A stretch of 64,000 nucleotides of DNA from the NCBI RefSeq assembly GCF_958298935.1, contig NC_084943.1:5962001-6026000 (forward strand), written 5' to 3'. Of the stretch, positions 1 to 10,496 are shown piece after piece. A program made the translations under genes and the position numbers. The stretch is from Phragmites australis. Lineage: Eukaryota; Streptophyta; Magnoliopsida; Poales; Poaceae. Numbering within the stretch: the first letter of the stretch is position 1; every line of letters starts with the position of its first letter. Under the pieces are notes generated by a model. That model was given only the letters and a program-made list of their open reading frames with translations. It had not been told where the DNA came from and searched no databases.

Positions 1-873
1 GAAAATCACAAGAATTCGAAAGAGTCAAAGAACGATTTTGACCTGGCTTGGTAGGGATGTCACACATCCAATGCTTGGTTCTACATAAGAATTATTTTGA
101 CCTGGCCTAAATATGTTTATATTCCTATGGAATTTGGGGCATAAGAGGCCATTCCATCAATGTTGGACATCCTCAATCCCACATTCCGAGAGCAAGAAGC
201 TTCATAGGAAAACTCTTTGGTACTCATAAAATCCTTTGAACCCTCGCCAAAAAACAAAATCCTTGGATAATCATACAGCCCGAAGAGACCCTTGTCTTGT
301 ACTCTGCTTGGCGTGGCCAAAGCTGAATTCTCCGAAATCAAGCGCAATCGTTGTGTGTTGACAGGAACACCTACTACAAATTCCCGGGAATAGTTTATGA
401 CTAGCAACAATAAACAACAAAAAAATATCCGGTCTTTTTATACAATAAGGTTGTTGCTATATTTCAACTGTCTATTTTTTTCAGTGACGATTGTGAGGCA
501 TTGGATGTATAGCCGTCTTCAACCTTTTGATGCTCCCGCCTCCCGACACTACCGTGTCTCCTGACGTCGGCTCTGCTCCCCTACCTCCCGCCTACCTCCG
601 GCGGTGCTCCTATCGCCAGATCTGCTGCCACCCCTGCTGCCACACTAATCTAGCTCCGTTGGACCACCTCAGCTCGCCCTGCTCCTACATCGCCCATCGA
701 CCATCCTCCACTGCCCGTGGCCAGTGACATCCCTACCAACGAGGCTCTGCCCCGCGCCCGCCTCACCGCCTTGCCACTGTCAACCTTTCTCTAAGCCACC
801 GCCGCTAACCCCATTGTCTGATCGCGCCTCCAAACACGTCGGCTGATTTGATTGGTGGGTTAGTATTGGTTAC
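1..873. other. Left margin without a recognised gene
   Basis: No gene is recognised here. A 97-codon minus-strand reading frame (117-410) has no motif I know and its neighbours are AT-rich, so I do not call it a gene. From about 525 to 800 the sequence turns strongly C-rich with many CCN codons, reminiscent of proline-rich linkers in copia polyproteins, but no frame stays open long enough to prove that. Because an alkenal reductase first exon ends at 874 and reads leftward, this stretch would be its intron 1. No second exon of that gene is visible in it. Confidence 0.4.
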
Positions 874-1119
874 CTCCCCCGGGACGAAGTCGGGGACGTA
901 GCTGGGCGTCTCGTGCTTGGTCATGCGGCCGCGCATGTAGGGGTCGCAGGACACGTAGAGGTTCTTGAGCACCACCGCCGCCGACCCGGGCGGCACGGCG
1001 AGGCGCGCGGCGCCGGTGACCACCTCCATGTCGTCCTCCGTGAGGTGCCCCGTCACGTAGCGCTTCAGGATCACCCGCTTGTTCGGCACCTCCTGCCCCT
1101 CCGCTGCCGCCGCCGCCAT
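874..1119 (-). CDS. 2-alkenal reductase (NADPH double-bond reductase), first exon only
   Basis: The exon encodes 82 residues, beginning MAAAAAEGQE and including NKRVILKRYVTG, VPPGSAAVVLKNLYVSCDPY and YMRGRMTKHETPSYVPDF. This is the conserved N-terminus of the plant NADP-dependent 2-alkenal reductase / zinc-independent medium-chain dehydrogenase family, which reduces the C=C bond of reactive alkenals and phenylpropenals in the cytosol. The start was chosen as the first ATG of the open frame, preceded by GC-rich leader sequence. The exon ends GGGGAG with a donor GTAACC in phase 0, where the family's first exon normally ends. The remaining exons (cofactor-binding Rossmann domain) should lie further along the minus strand, at or beyond the left edge, and none is seen in the 870 bases available. 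It may be a genuine gene running off the window or an orphan exon. Confidence 0.72.
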
Positions 1120-1199
1120 CGCTCGGCCCTCACTCCCTGGCTCGCCTCGGCTCGTCCGATGGGATGGAGCGCTGCTGTCTTGGGACCGTAGACGCGTTG

Positions 1200-2980
1200 T
1201 GTGCCTCCGAGCGCTCTGTCCGTGGCGATGGAGTTAAGGAGGGGGGGCGGGTGCTCCGAAGTTACAGAATTTGGCCTGTTGTAATGTTTCAAATGTTCGT
1301 CAGAAGATTATACTACACACAAACAAGTGAGCATGCTAAAAGAATTCGATGTCAAAATCATCGTAGATGTCTAGAAACAAAATAGACAAGTGGTCTCTCC
1401 AACATTGTATTCATGATGCGCTAACGCTAGCGCCTTTTTTTACTCACGATATCAAATATCTATTTTGAATTCAATTTTTGCATTAATTACTTAACTTAAT
1501 GTGCACTACGTACACACGACATTTTTGAACACTGCAACATGCTGAATTAATCGTTTCTCTTTTTTTTTTTTTGGTTAATGGAGATGTCGGAACCTGTAAG
1601 GGAAATTTTCATATGTACATACATACACATGACTTATCACGACTAACCAATTCCCCATCCTTTTTTCCGTAACAGGGCTATGCCCCGTCTTCCATTACTC
1701 CAGAAAATATCGGAATTAACAGAGGTTTTTGTTTACAAGATTACTACGACGCTACTAAACAGAACATTAGAAACAGGAAGCGACTAGTAACTTGGTTTTT
1801 TCAAGCGAACACACTAGGAAATAAAAATGGCGAAATTACAAGTCAGAACTCCCAACATTAGATTTTTGCTATTAAGAGCAACTCATAACCAGCTTACCAA
1901 CCGGCTCCCTATGGCTACATATAGCTATTTGGTGAAAAAAATCACTCCAACTGACTCTCTACTGAACTCACTATCGCCTGGGGCTTGCAATCTCCTTAGA
2001 TCGGCTCACTACTTTTGTCCATGCAAACACACTCGTCATCTCCGGTTCGCTATCTCCAGAACGGACGCTGACCTGTGGACCCGTGCTGTGAACAATACCA
2101 ATAGCTCTAATTTCCCTTTGTATCTTCTATGTTCAAAACAAATGTCTTCTGTTACCCCAAACGTTTAGAACTTTTTTGTATGTGTCATAATCCATATTCA
2201 ACCTATTTTAATGGGATTCACTCAAAACTCCTGTGTAGAATTTAAACTAAAATTCTCTAAAAAGAGCTACTTTTATAAATTCTAATAATTGTTATGCCCT
2301 CAAATAAATTCTCAAAAATCTAGGAAAATTCACGAATATTTCTAATATGTGATGGATTAATTTTTAAAATTATTTCAGTCCTAGGTTATATGGTAAAAAA
2401 GTGAGTTCATTTGTAATGCTTCATTTATATGTATTTTTATCATTTTTATCATATTTTTCTTTTACTTCAATTTGAATTAAAACAAAATTCAAACATATAC
2501 TAAATTTATCCATTGAAAATATAACCGTTGTGACTTTTTTATTTATAGGATACTAATAAAATATAGATGAATAGAATTTAGGGAGCGAGATTTAGGAATT
2601 TGGTTGAAGCGCTTAGAGAAAAAAGAAGGAACCTTTTAAAGATATTCTCTGTATGGAGATATATAAAGTGATATTTAAGGAGTCGGTTGAAGATTTTCTA
2701 GGATTCCAGTACTTTTAATTCCTTGCCGCTCCAAGTAGACGGTGTCCGCATAAGCTTGCATCCTCAGGCTTTGTCGCGCTCACAGCTGCTACCTCCTGGC
2801 CTTCATATTGACAACGAGCGTTGAGCTTGCGCTGCGCTTGGCTCGGTCTTGGGTGATGGAGTAGCGCCGCTGCTTCCAAGGCATCAGCACCTTCGGCCAG
2901 CATTCGTCCAAACTCTTCCTTTTGGTGACCTGCCCAACATTTCAGAAAGGAGCACGCGTAACAAATCATCTCCATGAGGT
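1200..2980. other. AT-rich intergenic stretch, no gene
   Basis: Nothing convincing is seen. A run of T followed by 'CCGTAACAGGGC' at about 1660-1690 resembles the reversed 3' tail of a plant LINE, but no coding remnant is attached. The 113-codon plus frame at 1827-2168 has no recognisable motif. The 86-codon minus frame at 2715-2975 lies against the LINE fragment and is equally anonymous. The rest is low-complexity AT sequence. Confidence 0.4.
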
Positions 2981-3114
2981 ATTTTACAAGCTAATTTTCA
3001 AATCATGCTCTATTTATGAGTTTCCAAATGCCCCAGCATTATCGCTGCAAGCCCAACCATGTAAAACTGATTCCCTCCTGGTAACAATTTTTTTTTCACA
3101 CACATCTCATGTTG

Positions 3115-3290
3115 CCCAACCAAGCTCCAAACGTATTTTGCCAGTTTGCATTCAAAGAACAGATGTAAAATTGTTTCATCCTCACTACAAAATCTCATAT
3201 TGCCCAACCAAGCTCCAAACGTATTTTGCCAGTTTGGATTCAAAGAACAGATGTAAAATCATTTCATCCTCACTATAAAATCTGCATTTA
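3115..3290 (-). repeat. 88-bp tandem duplication inside the LINE fragment
   Basis: The block beginning CCCAACCAAGCTCCAAACG at 3115 recurs at 3203 with only a few substitutions, a period of 88 bases. It duplicates the zinc-binding motif of the LINE, and because 88 is not a multiple of three it shifts the reading frame. Confidence 0.85.
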
Positions 3291-3493
3291 GCATCATCAT
3301 GCTGATTTCTTTTCAGCATATCGTCTTTTGTAAGAATCACATTATTATTAATCAACCACAACCAAATCTCAACCATTCATCTTTCTATGTTGATTTTGCA
3401 TGGGTTCTGGTAACCACCTTCTGAAAGTCAAGTTCCAATTTCTCTGTGCCAAGAGGGCAACCGAGATTACCTGTTCATTCCAGATTGTATATA

Positions 3494-3615
3494 GAGCGCA
3501 GGGAATAGAATACGCTCTAGTCTTATGAGAAGGCTGTGAGAACCGGGGCTCGAACCTTAGCCGACCAGCCCAAATTCTATTCAGGCTCAACCAACTGAGC
3601 TAACGCTAAGTTCTC
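3494..3615 (-). mobile_element. tRNA-derived SINE with 19-bp target duplication
   Basis: A 122-bp insert in the LINE fragment is flanked by identical 19-bp repeats, TCATTCCAGATTGTATATA, at 3475-3493 and 3616-3634. Read on the minus strand it has a pol III A box, TAGCTCAGTTGG (3602-3591), and a B box, GGTTCGAGCC (3556-3547), at tRNA-like spacing. It starts GAGAAC, and GTTCTC occurs just after the B-box region, so the ends of the tRNA-like part can pair. The downstream non-tRNA part is short and no clear A-tail is visible. Box positions plus a perfect TSD make a SINE very likely. The family (Au, p-SINE or other) was not identified. Confidence 0.85.
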
Positions 3616-4039
3616 TCATTCCAGATTGTATATACGTCAGGGAATGCTGTTTTGAAAAGTTGTTGAAGACACCAACAGTCATTCGAAAAATCAACATTCT
3701 TACCGTTCCAAATAATCATAGACCTACATTTCAGGTACACATCTCTAACTTTGAGCAAATCTGCCCACTCTAGGGAATCATTTGCTTTGTGTTTAATTTG
3801 GGAAATGCATTTGTTTTGAAAATATTTTTGCCTCACAATGGTTTGCCAGACACCATCATTGTGTTCAAGCTTCCACCACCATTCACATAGGAGACTAACA
3901 TTCAGTTTTCTCAAATCTTGAATCCCAATTCCTCTTTTTTTAGGCATGCATATTTTAATCCATTTCATTATATGGTATTTCTTTTTTTCCCACCACCTTG
4001 CCAAAAGAAACATTTTCTAGTTTTGTCCATTCTATCATG

Positions 4040-4300
4040 TACTCGCTCTATTTATTTTTATAGGACGTATTAGAACGTGAGAAAGTCTTTTGAAGTGTAC
4101 TGTAATTATTAAATTCTCTTACAACATATTATCAATTAGTACGAAACCAATATCTTACTAAAAGATATATAAAATACGAATATATGATACATCTTTTATA
4201 CAATAAACATATATATAATTTGATTAATTATAGATTAAAATTTATAAAGTTTGACCTTATTAAATTATAATACACCTTATATTTTAAAATGGAGGGAGTA
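4040..4300. mobile_element. Stowaway MITE (Tc1/mariner-like)
   Basis: The 261-bp AT-rich element starts TACTCGCTCTATTTATTTTT and ends AAAATGGAGGGAGTA, the inverted-repeat ends of grass Stowaway elements (consensus CTCCCTCCG), bounded by TA dinucleotides as expected for the TA target duplication. It has no coding capacity. Confidence 0.85.
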
Positions 4301-4474
4301 TTGTTTTGTTCAAAAGATACACAGACCAATTCCCCTATTTGGAATCCAAATCAATAAACAATAATTACGGTTGGGAGCCAGCTATTCTGGGTAATTGATT
4401 GACTATAAATTTGGTGTTGAGCGTGTTTTTTTTTCCGAGTACAGCGGTACATGATCACCTAGACACGTATCATT

Positions 4475-5426
4475 CACTACTACAGAACACTATATATGTA
4501 GCATCTTATCAGTATCAATACTTAAACTTTTCCGCACGAATAACAGCTGAGGAGATAAGAACTGGCACTGATACATATCAGTACCGGTTTCAGCCAGTTC
4601 CAGTTCGTGACTGGAACCGGCACTGATAATCAATATCAGTGCCGGTTCTAGTTACGAACCATCACTGATAATTGTTACTATCACAGTTCATCTTAAAAAA
4701 TTCATAACTTTTTCACACAAAGTCGTATGGGGAAAAACTTTATATAAAATTATAGCTCTCGATGAGATGTACAACTTTGTAGTTGAAATCATTTTAATTT
4801 GAGGTCATTTAAATGCCCAAATAATTATAATAAAGTTGCAGCAGTGATCGATGACAGCTCACATTAAAAAATTCATAACTTTTTTCACACGAAATCCGAT
4901 GGAGAAAAACTTTATATGAAAATTGTAGCTCTCGATGAGATCTACAACTTTATAGTTGATCACCTTTATTTGAGATCATTTAGATATCCAAATAGCTTTT
5001 CAAATATTCGGTGAGAAGATGTCAAAATGATTTATTTTGCTACTATGCTCACGAACGGACGATAGCTGAGATGGTTAGAGGGGTCATATGTACGCACTGG
5101 CTGTGAGGTCTTGAGTTTGAGTCTTTGTTGTCGTATGCGAGCGAATATCACGTGACTTTACGAATATTAGGCGTGGTTGGGTGGCCAGCCTCTGGTCTGG
5201 TGCCTCTGGTTGTGAAAATTTTTTTTGAAACTTTTTTCAGTCCAAAAAATATTGAATCGATACCGACTATCAGTGCCAGTTGGTACACTGATAGTGATTT
5301 TCAGTACCAGTTCCATACCCTGCACTGATAGTCAGTGACTATCAGTGCCGAGTAATCAGTGTCGGTTCAAAACCCGTCACTGATGACAATTTTAAACCGA
5401 CACTGATAAAATGTTTTGGTATAGTG
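4475..5426. mobile_element. Non-autonomous CACTA (En/Spm) transposon with intact ends
   Basis: The element begins CACTACTACAGAACACT and ends TTTTGGTATAGTG, giving inverted CACTA termini, and is flanked by a perfect 3-bp target duplication ATT (4472-4474 and 5427-5429). Both ends carry many copies of the sub-terminal motif ATCAGTGCCGGTT in both orientations, the usual transposase-binding layout. Inside are two related copies of a block starting AAAAATTCATAACTTTTTCAC (about 4700 and 4870) and a tRNA-like segment near 5052. No transposase remnant is seen. The 952-bp length and clean ends suggest a relatively recent insertion. Confidence 0.9.
5052..5123 (+). other. tRNA-like segment inside the CACTA element
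   Basis: The sequence GATAGCTGAGATGGTTAGAG (A-box-like) is followed about 35 bases later by GTCTTGAGTTTGAGTC (B-box-like). Spacing fits a tRNA-type internal promoter. A more degraded counterpart lies at about 6572-6640 in the neighbouring element. It is probably a carried relic and not a working tRNA gene. Confidence 0.45.
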
Positions 5427-5689
5427 ATTGGATCATCGTGGTGGGCTGAGATCTTCGCAAGCTAATTACTTCTCCCTCCGCCATATAGCTCTCTCAAATG
5501 CACTAAATATAAGTTCATTATAACTTCAGCACACCTTTTTATTTCATTATTCTATGTATGTCTCTACTTATCATAATCAATACAATAAACTTAACATTAG
5601 CAATAATTGATGGGTCATAGAGTCATTGTACCCCTTATTTTAATTCTTATATTTAAATCTAAATGAACTTATATTTAAGAGGAAGGAAA

Positions 5690-6660
5690 TAGATACTACG
5701 TGAAAAACAGACAAAGAGATACGAAATTAGTGACGGGTCATAATATGATCTGTCATTTATGATAATAGTGACGGGTCGTAACATGACTCGTCACTTATGA
5801 CAAGTAGTAAGTGACGAGTTACCTTGGACACTCATAAGTGATAGGTTAAGTTGTGAACCTGTCACTTATGACCTGACATCAGTGACGAGTCATGTTGTCA
5901 CCCGTCACTAACGATAATAGTCATAGATACTTAGTTCACTAATATTAATTTATTTTATTTTTTTCTTATTTTTTATCACCTAAGCAGCATTAGAATATGA
6001 AATATATATAATTTCTACTCAAATTTGATGTAAGGGGTGGCGGTTATGGACACAAACGCGCGTTTTGAAAACGGTGCAGAAACTTCAGGAAGCGAGAACT
6101 CAATCTTCCAAGCCGTCTTTGGCTTATAAAAATTCACCGAACCCGACAAGTGAGGGAGAAACAGATGTAACTTTTTATGTAGATGTCTGTAGAGTAAAAA
6201 AAAAATTCAAAATCCGAGTTTGTATGTAAAAGTTACGCCCGTTTTACCGTATGTACTCCGGGGCACGTATCAAATTACGATAGTTTGCATGAGATATTCA
6301 AAAATTCATAAAATATTAATACAATTTTATAGGTAAATTATAAACATTCACCTATCAAATTTTATATGTAAATATTAATACATATTTTATATGTAAATAT
6401 TAATACAAATTTTATATGTAAAATAAAAAAATAGTCATCAGTGACGAATCAAGATTACGACCCGTCACCTATAACCTTCATAAGTGACCCGTCAGCTATC
6501 GTTCAAAACCCGCCACTTATGACCTTTGGAAAAGAAGGTAAAAGGATAAAATATCCGATGTCTATCACAAACAAACGATAGCTGAGTGTTAACACGCGCG
6601 TGCGAGAGGAGGTGGCGGTTTCGATTCTCGTTTGACGCAAAGACAAAAAATAGTACTGAA
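5690..6660. mobile_element. Second CACTA-like non-autonomous element, ends decayed
   Basis: Repeated AGTGACGGGTCAT-type motifs lie in direct and inverted orientation near both ends (about 5728-5920 and 6437-6520), the sub-terminal repeat style of CACTA elements. The presumed left end reads TACTACGTGAAAAAC (CACTA with changed first base) near 5693. The right end is not sharply defined, with TTTTTTGTC-type complement near 6645. The middle is AT-rich with three near-copies of AAATATTAATACAAATTTTA (about 6310-6420). No coding sequence is seen. Confidence 0.5.
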
Positions 6661-6669
6661 AAATACAAG

Positions 6670-7465
6670 TGATCCATAGCCAGTGGTGCTAGGCATGCAT
6701 TGAGATAACTTGGATGAAATAATATATATTTTTAACTTTTTTCTATTTAAAAATACGAAAAACATAAATCATATAACATCATTTATTGCTAGTGGCCAAC
6801 ATTGCTTTTTGGAGTCTAGCTGCCAGTCTGCCACCTTCCCCGCCCGTACTGATCAGTGACCACACCACCTTTTCTCCGGTAGGGATTAGCAGCAGCGGAG
6901 CATATTGTCGAGGACGCTTGGCAGCGGTGCAACATCGAGGACGACTAAAAAAAAAATATCAGTCATGTTGGTTATTGGTGAGGAATGTACCTTCAATCGC
7001 AGGTCTAGTCTAATTAGTAAGATGGTTAAAAGTCTAGATTGTTTTTGCGGTGCTTTAGGTTAAATTTAGTTAGGTATTTGCTTACGGTGCTTTATTATTT
7101 TTGTTTGGTTTTTTTAATTAACGGAGCAAATCAATCGGTTGGTTTTTTCTTATTTAATATAATATGTAGCTTTCTTGACGGTTTGTTTAAAAAAAGAATT
7201 TTCAGACCGTTTCGGATGATATTGTAGGGTACAGTGGAAGGTACACAGAGCACGAATCAGGATGTAAATAGTAGGCGGTAAAATTTAACCTAAGTAAATG
7301 AATCAAACCATAAATATTAGACGGTGAAATTCGACCAGTGTTTTACTTAGTAACTAGCAAAATCCTAGTTTTTATTTCCAGCTCAAGCTGCGGATAGAAT
7401 CTTACAGCAAAGGAGCAATACAGCAATCATGACCTCTACAATGGAACAAGAGATGGGAGTTGCGG
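6670..7465. other. Intergenic stretch, no gene recognised
   Basis: Short plus frames at 6786-7013 and 7039-7227 show no motif, no GC rise and no splice context, and are likely chance. No repeat ends were found. Confidence 0.4.
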
Positions 7466-7471
7466 CATTAA

Positions 7472-7668
7472 GGATATATTTGGTAAAGCTCAAACTCTAA
7501 AATCCATATAAGATTTGAAGTTTGTAGGATAAAATAATATGATTTAAACATCTATTTTTAATTTAAAACCAGAATAATGTGACTTAACTAAATACTATTA
7601 ATCTACTTATAACTCCAGCTCTAAAATTTTTTAACTCTAAAATTTTTAAAGCTCTGCGAAATAAACCC
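7472..7668. mobile_element. Short MITE-like element
   Basis: The ends GGATATATTTGGTAAAGCTC and (reverse complement of the right end) GGGTTTATTTCGCAGAGCTT form an imperfect terminal inverted repeat, around an AT-rich 197-bp core containing AACTCTAAAAT-type repeats in both orientations. The ends resemble widespread grass MITEs that start GGGTTTGTTTGGCAGAGCTC. No matching target duplication is left, so the superfamily is open (Tourist or hAT). Confidence 0.5.
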
Positions 7669-9076
7669 TGTTTTCTAGACAACATCATTGAAGAGCCGAT
7701 GGTTGCTCGGCAATATTCACCATGCAGCTACAGCCGTACCCTTACAAGATAACTGATCATGCGCCAGCTCCATCTTGCAACTTGTCTTGCCGGTGGGGTC
7801 GCGCAAGGCACAACACATCATTTGGTCTTGACGTGTTCTGCAATTTATTCAGATATGTAATTCGTGTTGTTAATTGTTACAACACATTGTAAAAGATGCA
7901 ACAATGCAAGTGGCAACCAATGATCGGAAGCTTGCTACGATAGTCCATACGTGATATATGGCAATGATGGGTATATTTTTTTTGGGAGCAATGATGGTTA
8001 AGTTTTGTTCTATAACATTTTGTGTTGTAACATATTATAGTATAATATTTTGAATAACCACTTCAACGTTTAATTTTGAATAATCTTCTCAGCTATCACA
8101 GGGCAGCATTTATATAGACCCCTCGTTCAATATCTCCGAAATCACTTGTTTGCAGGCTCGAACACCCGACCAAAAGGTTGCAACGGGCTGATTGCATGTT
8201 GTGGTATGGGCCTCAGACAATGCTATATTGCTATTTGTTTGTAGAGTTAATTTGCTTACTACCATCGCAAAGGTGGCGTAGTTAGAAAATACCATCTCAA
8301 AGGTGGTGGAGTTAGAAAATACCATCTCAAAGGTGGTGGAGTTACAAAGTACCATCGTGAAGAACTTGATTTGAAGACTGCCATTGCAAATGACTTCGAG
8401 TTGCAATCTGCCATTCCGTGACTTTTCTGACAATGCCAAACGGAGAAGGTGTGAAACAGATAAAATTACCCTTTGCGACTTCCCTTCATGAACCTCTTGT
8501 CAAGAACTGCAGAACTCGGTTGGAGATGGGGATGATTTGAGGTGGCAAGATTGATAAAAACAAAATTTCTATGCCCACTTGCTGTTATGTTGTTGCACCT
8601 TGCACTTCTCTGACGGTTTTGTACGATTCTTATTGGTTGTTTATAACTTCTACAATTTTTTTCACAAATCAATCCAGTTGTTTTTCGCCTTCTCATGCTT
8701 AAATATTTGATTTAGATCTTGTTTCCAGGTGTTCATATTCCTGGTGCCTTGATCTTGACTGATCAATATCTGACAGAACAGCTTGTATAATTTCAGCTCT
8801 ATAGCTTGTACTCTTTTATCTTAATCAATATAAAATCATATGAACTCATTTGATGTAAGACCTATCATTTTGAAATTTTCACTAATGTTGTCATTGATTT
8901 TCTCTTCTAGTTCTGTACAGATATTCCTTACTGTAAATCATCTCAAAATTTATGTGTGCTAACTGCTAAGCACTTGTGTTTTGCGATGGTACTAAACAGA
9001 TTTACTCTTGTTTGTTTCAAATAGTTCCATCATTGCACATAACCACAAAGCAGATGAAGCTCTGGAACTGATGAGG
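7669..9076. other. Repeat-bearing intergenic stretch
   Basis: No gene is recognised. The only longer frame (8110-8439, minus, 109 codons) is produced by a 30-bp tandem repeat and begins MALSEKSRNG. I know of no protein family that fits, and I read it as repeat-derived. The remainder (8450-9076) is AT-rich without recognisable element ends. Confidence 0.4.
8251..8370 (-). repeat. 30-bp tandem repeat, four units
   Basis: Two perfect units starting GTTAGAAAATACCATCTCAA lie at 8281-8310 and 8311-8340, flanked by a diverged unit on each side (8251-8280 and 8341-8370). Because 30 is a multiple of three, the minus strand reads an in-frame ten-residue repeat (STTFEMVFSN). Confidence 0.85.
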
Positions 9077-10175
9077 CTGTTGGAAATAGAAGATTGAGTT
9101 GATTTAAAGTCGGTTTAGTATATTTGTAAAGTATGAATAGAGATTATTTATATGCTTGCTATTGCTGCCCAACTTGTAAATCCCGGATTCTCTGGATCTC
9201 AGGGATGCGGGCTTGTACATTTGTAACTCAGGTATATAATCAATATATAACCCATGATTGTTTCCTGTGGCACGACAGTTACTAAAACTAGAGCAGCAAA
9301 GAACAAAGTATTTCTAAAACTTTCACAATAGTTCACCAACACACCAATTCTGATGGAAATTAATCTTGTTTTGGTGTCTTTAATTAAGTTAAGTATTTAG
9401 TATAGGCAAGTCAGATGCATGCACGTAGAAAACTAGGATAGTTTTGGTTGGCTAGTTGCCGTATACGTACTCGTATAGAAGGTCTACGAGTCCGCGGAAT
9501 ACATGGTGGCCGATCAAGTCCGAGTCGTATGCTTGCATGTGTCCAGGTTGTAGAATTCGAGTCGGAGTCTGCATGCTTGTATGGCAAAGTACATGTGCAG
9601 GTGCACGGAGTCCAGATACAAGTCGGTTAGCTTGTATGTCTGGCAAGTTGAGTACTCGGGGTCTATATAAGCAAGGGCATGTAACAGGAGTTTAGATGCA
9701 TCGGGGAGAAAATCTCAAAGTACTTGGTTAGATACTTGGAGAGCTCAGATCTCCTCGGGGTGTGGAATTGTGGAAAGCTCAAAGTACTTGGTTAGGTACT
9801 TAGCGAGCTTGGATCTCGGATCTAGACTTTGAAGAAATAGAAGAAAATAAAAGGCTAAGCTATCACGGCCTCAGAAATTTGTGTGTTCTTGTATTCTCTC
9901 GTCGAGTTCAGATTAACGGATCATCCGTCTTGCTTCTCGCAGGGTTGTTCGTGTGATCGGGCGCTCACTTGGTCGGCAGGGTGATCGAGCATGTACTCGC
10001 GTGGTCGCTGGCGGATCGCGTGGTCGTGCACGTGCTCGTCGCTCGTGTAGTCAAGCGTGGACTGGTTGGACGCATGCTCGCTGGTTGTGCGACTGCTGCT
10101 CGTGGGAGCTGGTCATGAGACTACTGCTCGGAGCAGTTGGTCGTGAGTGATCCTGGTGGTTGGGAAAACCCAACA
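9077..10175 (+). mobile_element. LTR-like block, probably copia-type, edges uncertain
   Basis: The block has LTR-like termini, TGTTGG at 9077 and CCAACA ending at 10175, a TATA-like box GGTCTATATAAGC at about 9660, and a GT-rich downstream region with a polyadenylation-like AATAAAAGG (about 9847). A repeated segment, CTCAAAGTACTTGGTTAG, occurs at about 9713 and 9778. The right end CCCAACAAATT resembles the LTR end plus primer-binding start of grass copia elements, but it is cut and abuts the reductase exon at 10188. No TSD was found (GAGGC against AATTC), so it may be a broken LTR or two different fragments. Confidence 0.45.
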
Positions 10176-10187
10176 AATTCTCAGCAC

Positions 10188-10455
10188 TCACTCTTGCACA
10201 ACGGCGACAGGCTGCTTGCCGGTGCCCATGGTAGAGCCCGATGAGTGCCTCCGACGCCTTCTCGGGCCCATCAATGATGTCCTCGACGTAGATGATCTTG
10301 CCGTCCTTGAGGTAACGAACCATCTCCTCCTCGAACTTAGGGTACTAGTAGTCAAAGACTACAAATCCCTGCATGCACACGCGCTTGGCCACCCAGGAGA
10401 AGAGGTCCTCAGGCAGCTCTAGGTTGTACTGAGATCATCCCGCACACCACGATTA
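10188..10455 (-). pseudogene. Decayed last exon of a 2-alkenal reductase
   Basis: The minus strand carries the C-terminal exon of the same family as the exon at 874-1119. It reads VCGMIS, then YNLELPEDLFSWVAKRV and CMQGFVVFDY, then YPKFEEEMVRYLKDGKIIYV, EDIIDGPEKASEALIGL and, in another frame, GKQPVAVVQE before TGA at 10190-10188. It is broken by a TAG after VVFDY, a 2-bp loss between GMIS and YNLE, and a frameshift near LYHG. Homology stops abruptly at about 10455, shortly before a gypsy LTR. Since it lies upstream of the first exon at 1119 on the same strand, it cannot belong to that gene. The simplest reading is the 3' end of a tandem neighbour whose other exons were lost or displaced. Confidence 0.8.
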
Positions 10456-10496
10456 GAAAATACCCCACAAACCTCTTAACGATGAGTAGTATAAAA

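Larger units (their letters stand above)
2990..4020 (-). mobile_element. L1-type LINE fragment (end of RT and zinc-binding domain)
   Basis: The minus strand encodes the C-terminal part of a plant LINE ORF2. At 4013-3640 it reads FLLARWWEKKKYH, then CMPKKRGIGIQDLRKLN and WWWKLEHNDGVW, the region between the RT domain and the zf-RVT domain. At 3376-3010 it gives IWLWLINNNVILTKDDMLKR and CRFYSEDEMILHLFFESKLA, the zf-RVT signature (C-x-F-C-x-E-x3-H-L-F-F-x-C), with a second copy caused by an 88-bp tandem duplication. The frame is broken by the duplication, by stops and by a SINE insertion at 3494-3615. Upstream RT and endonuclease are absent, so this is a 5'-truncated, dead copy. The left (3') limit is approximate. 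Confidence 0.8.

Noticed and set aside
5052..5123. Functional nuclear tRNA gene
   Set aside because: Only box-like segments match. Arms do not pair well and it lies inside a transposon.
9077..10175. Interpretation as a complete solo LTR
   Set aside because: The ends are inverted TGTTGG/CCAACA but the flanking five bases differ (GAGGC and AATTC), so it is listed only as an LTR-like block.
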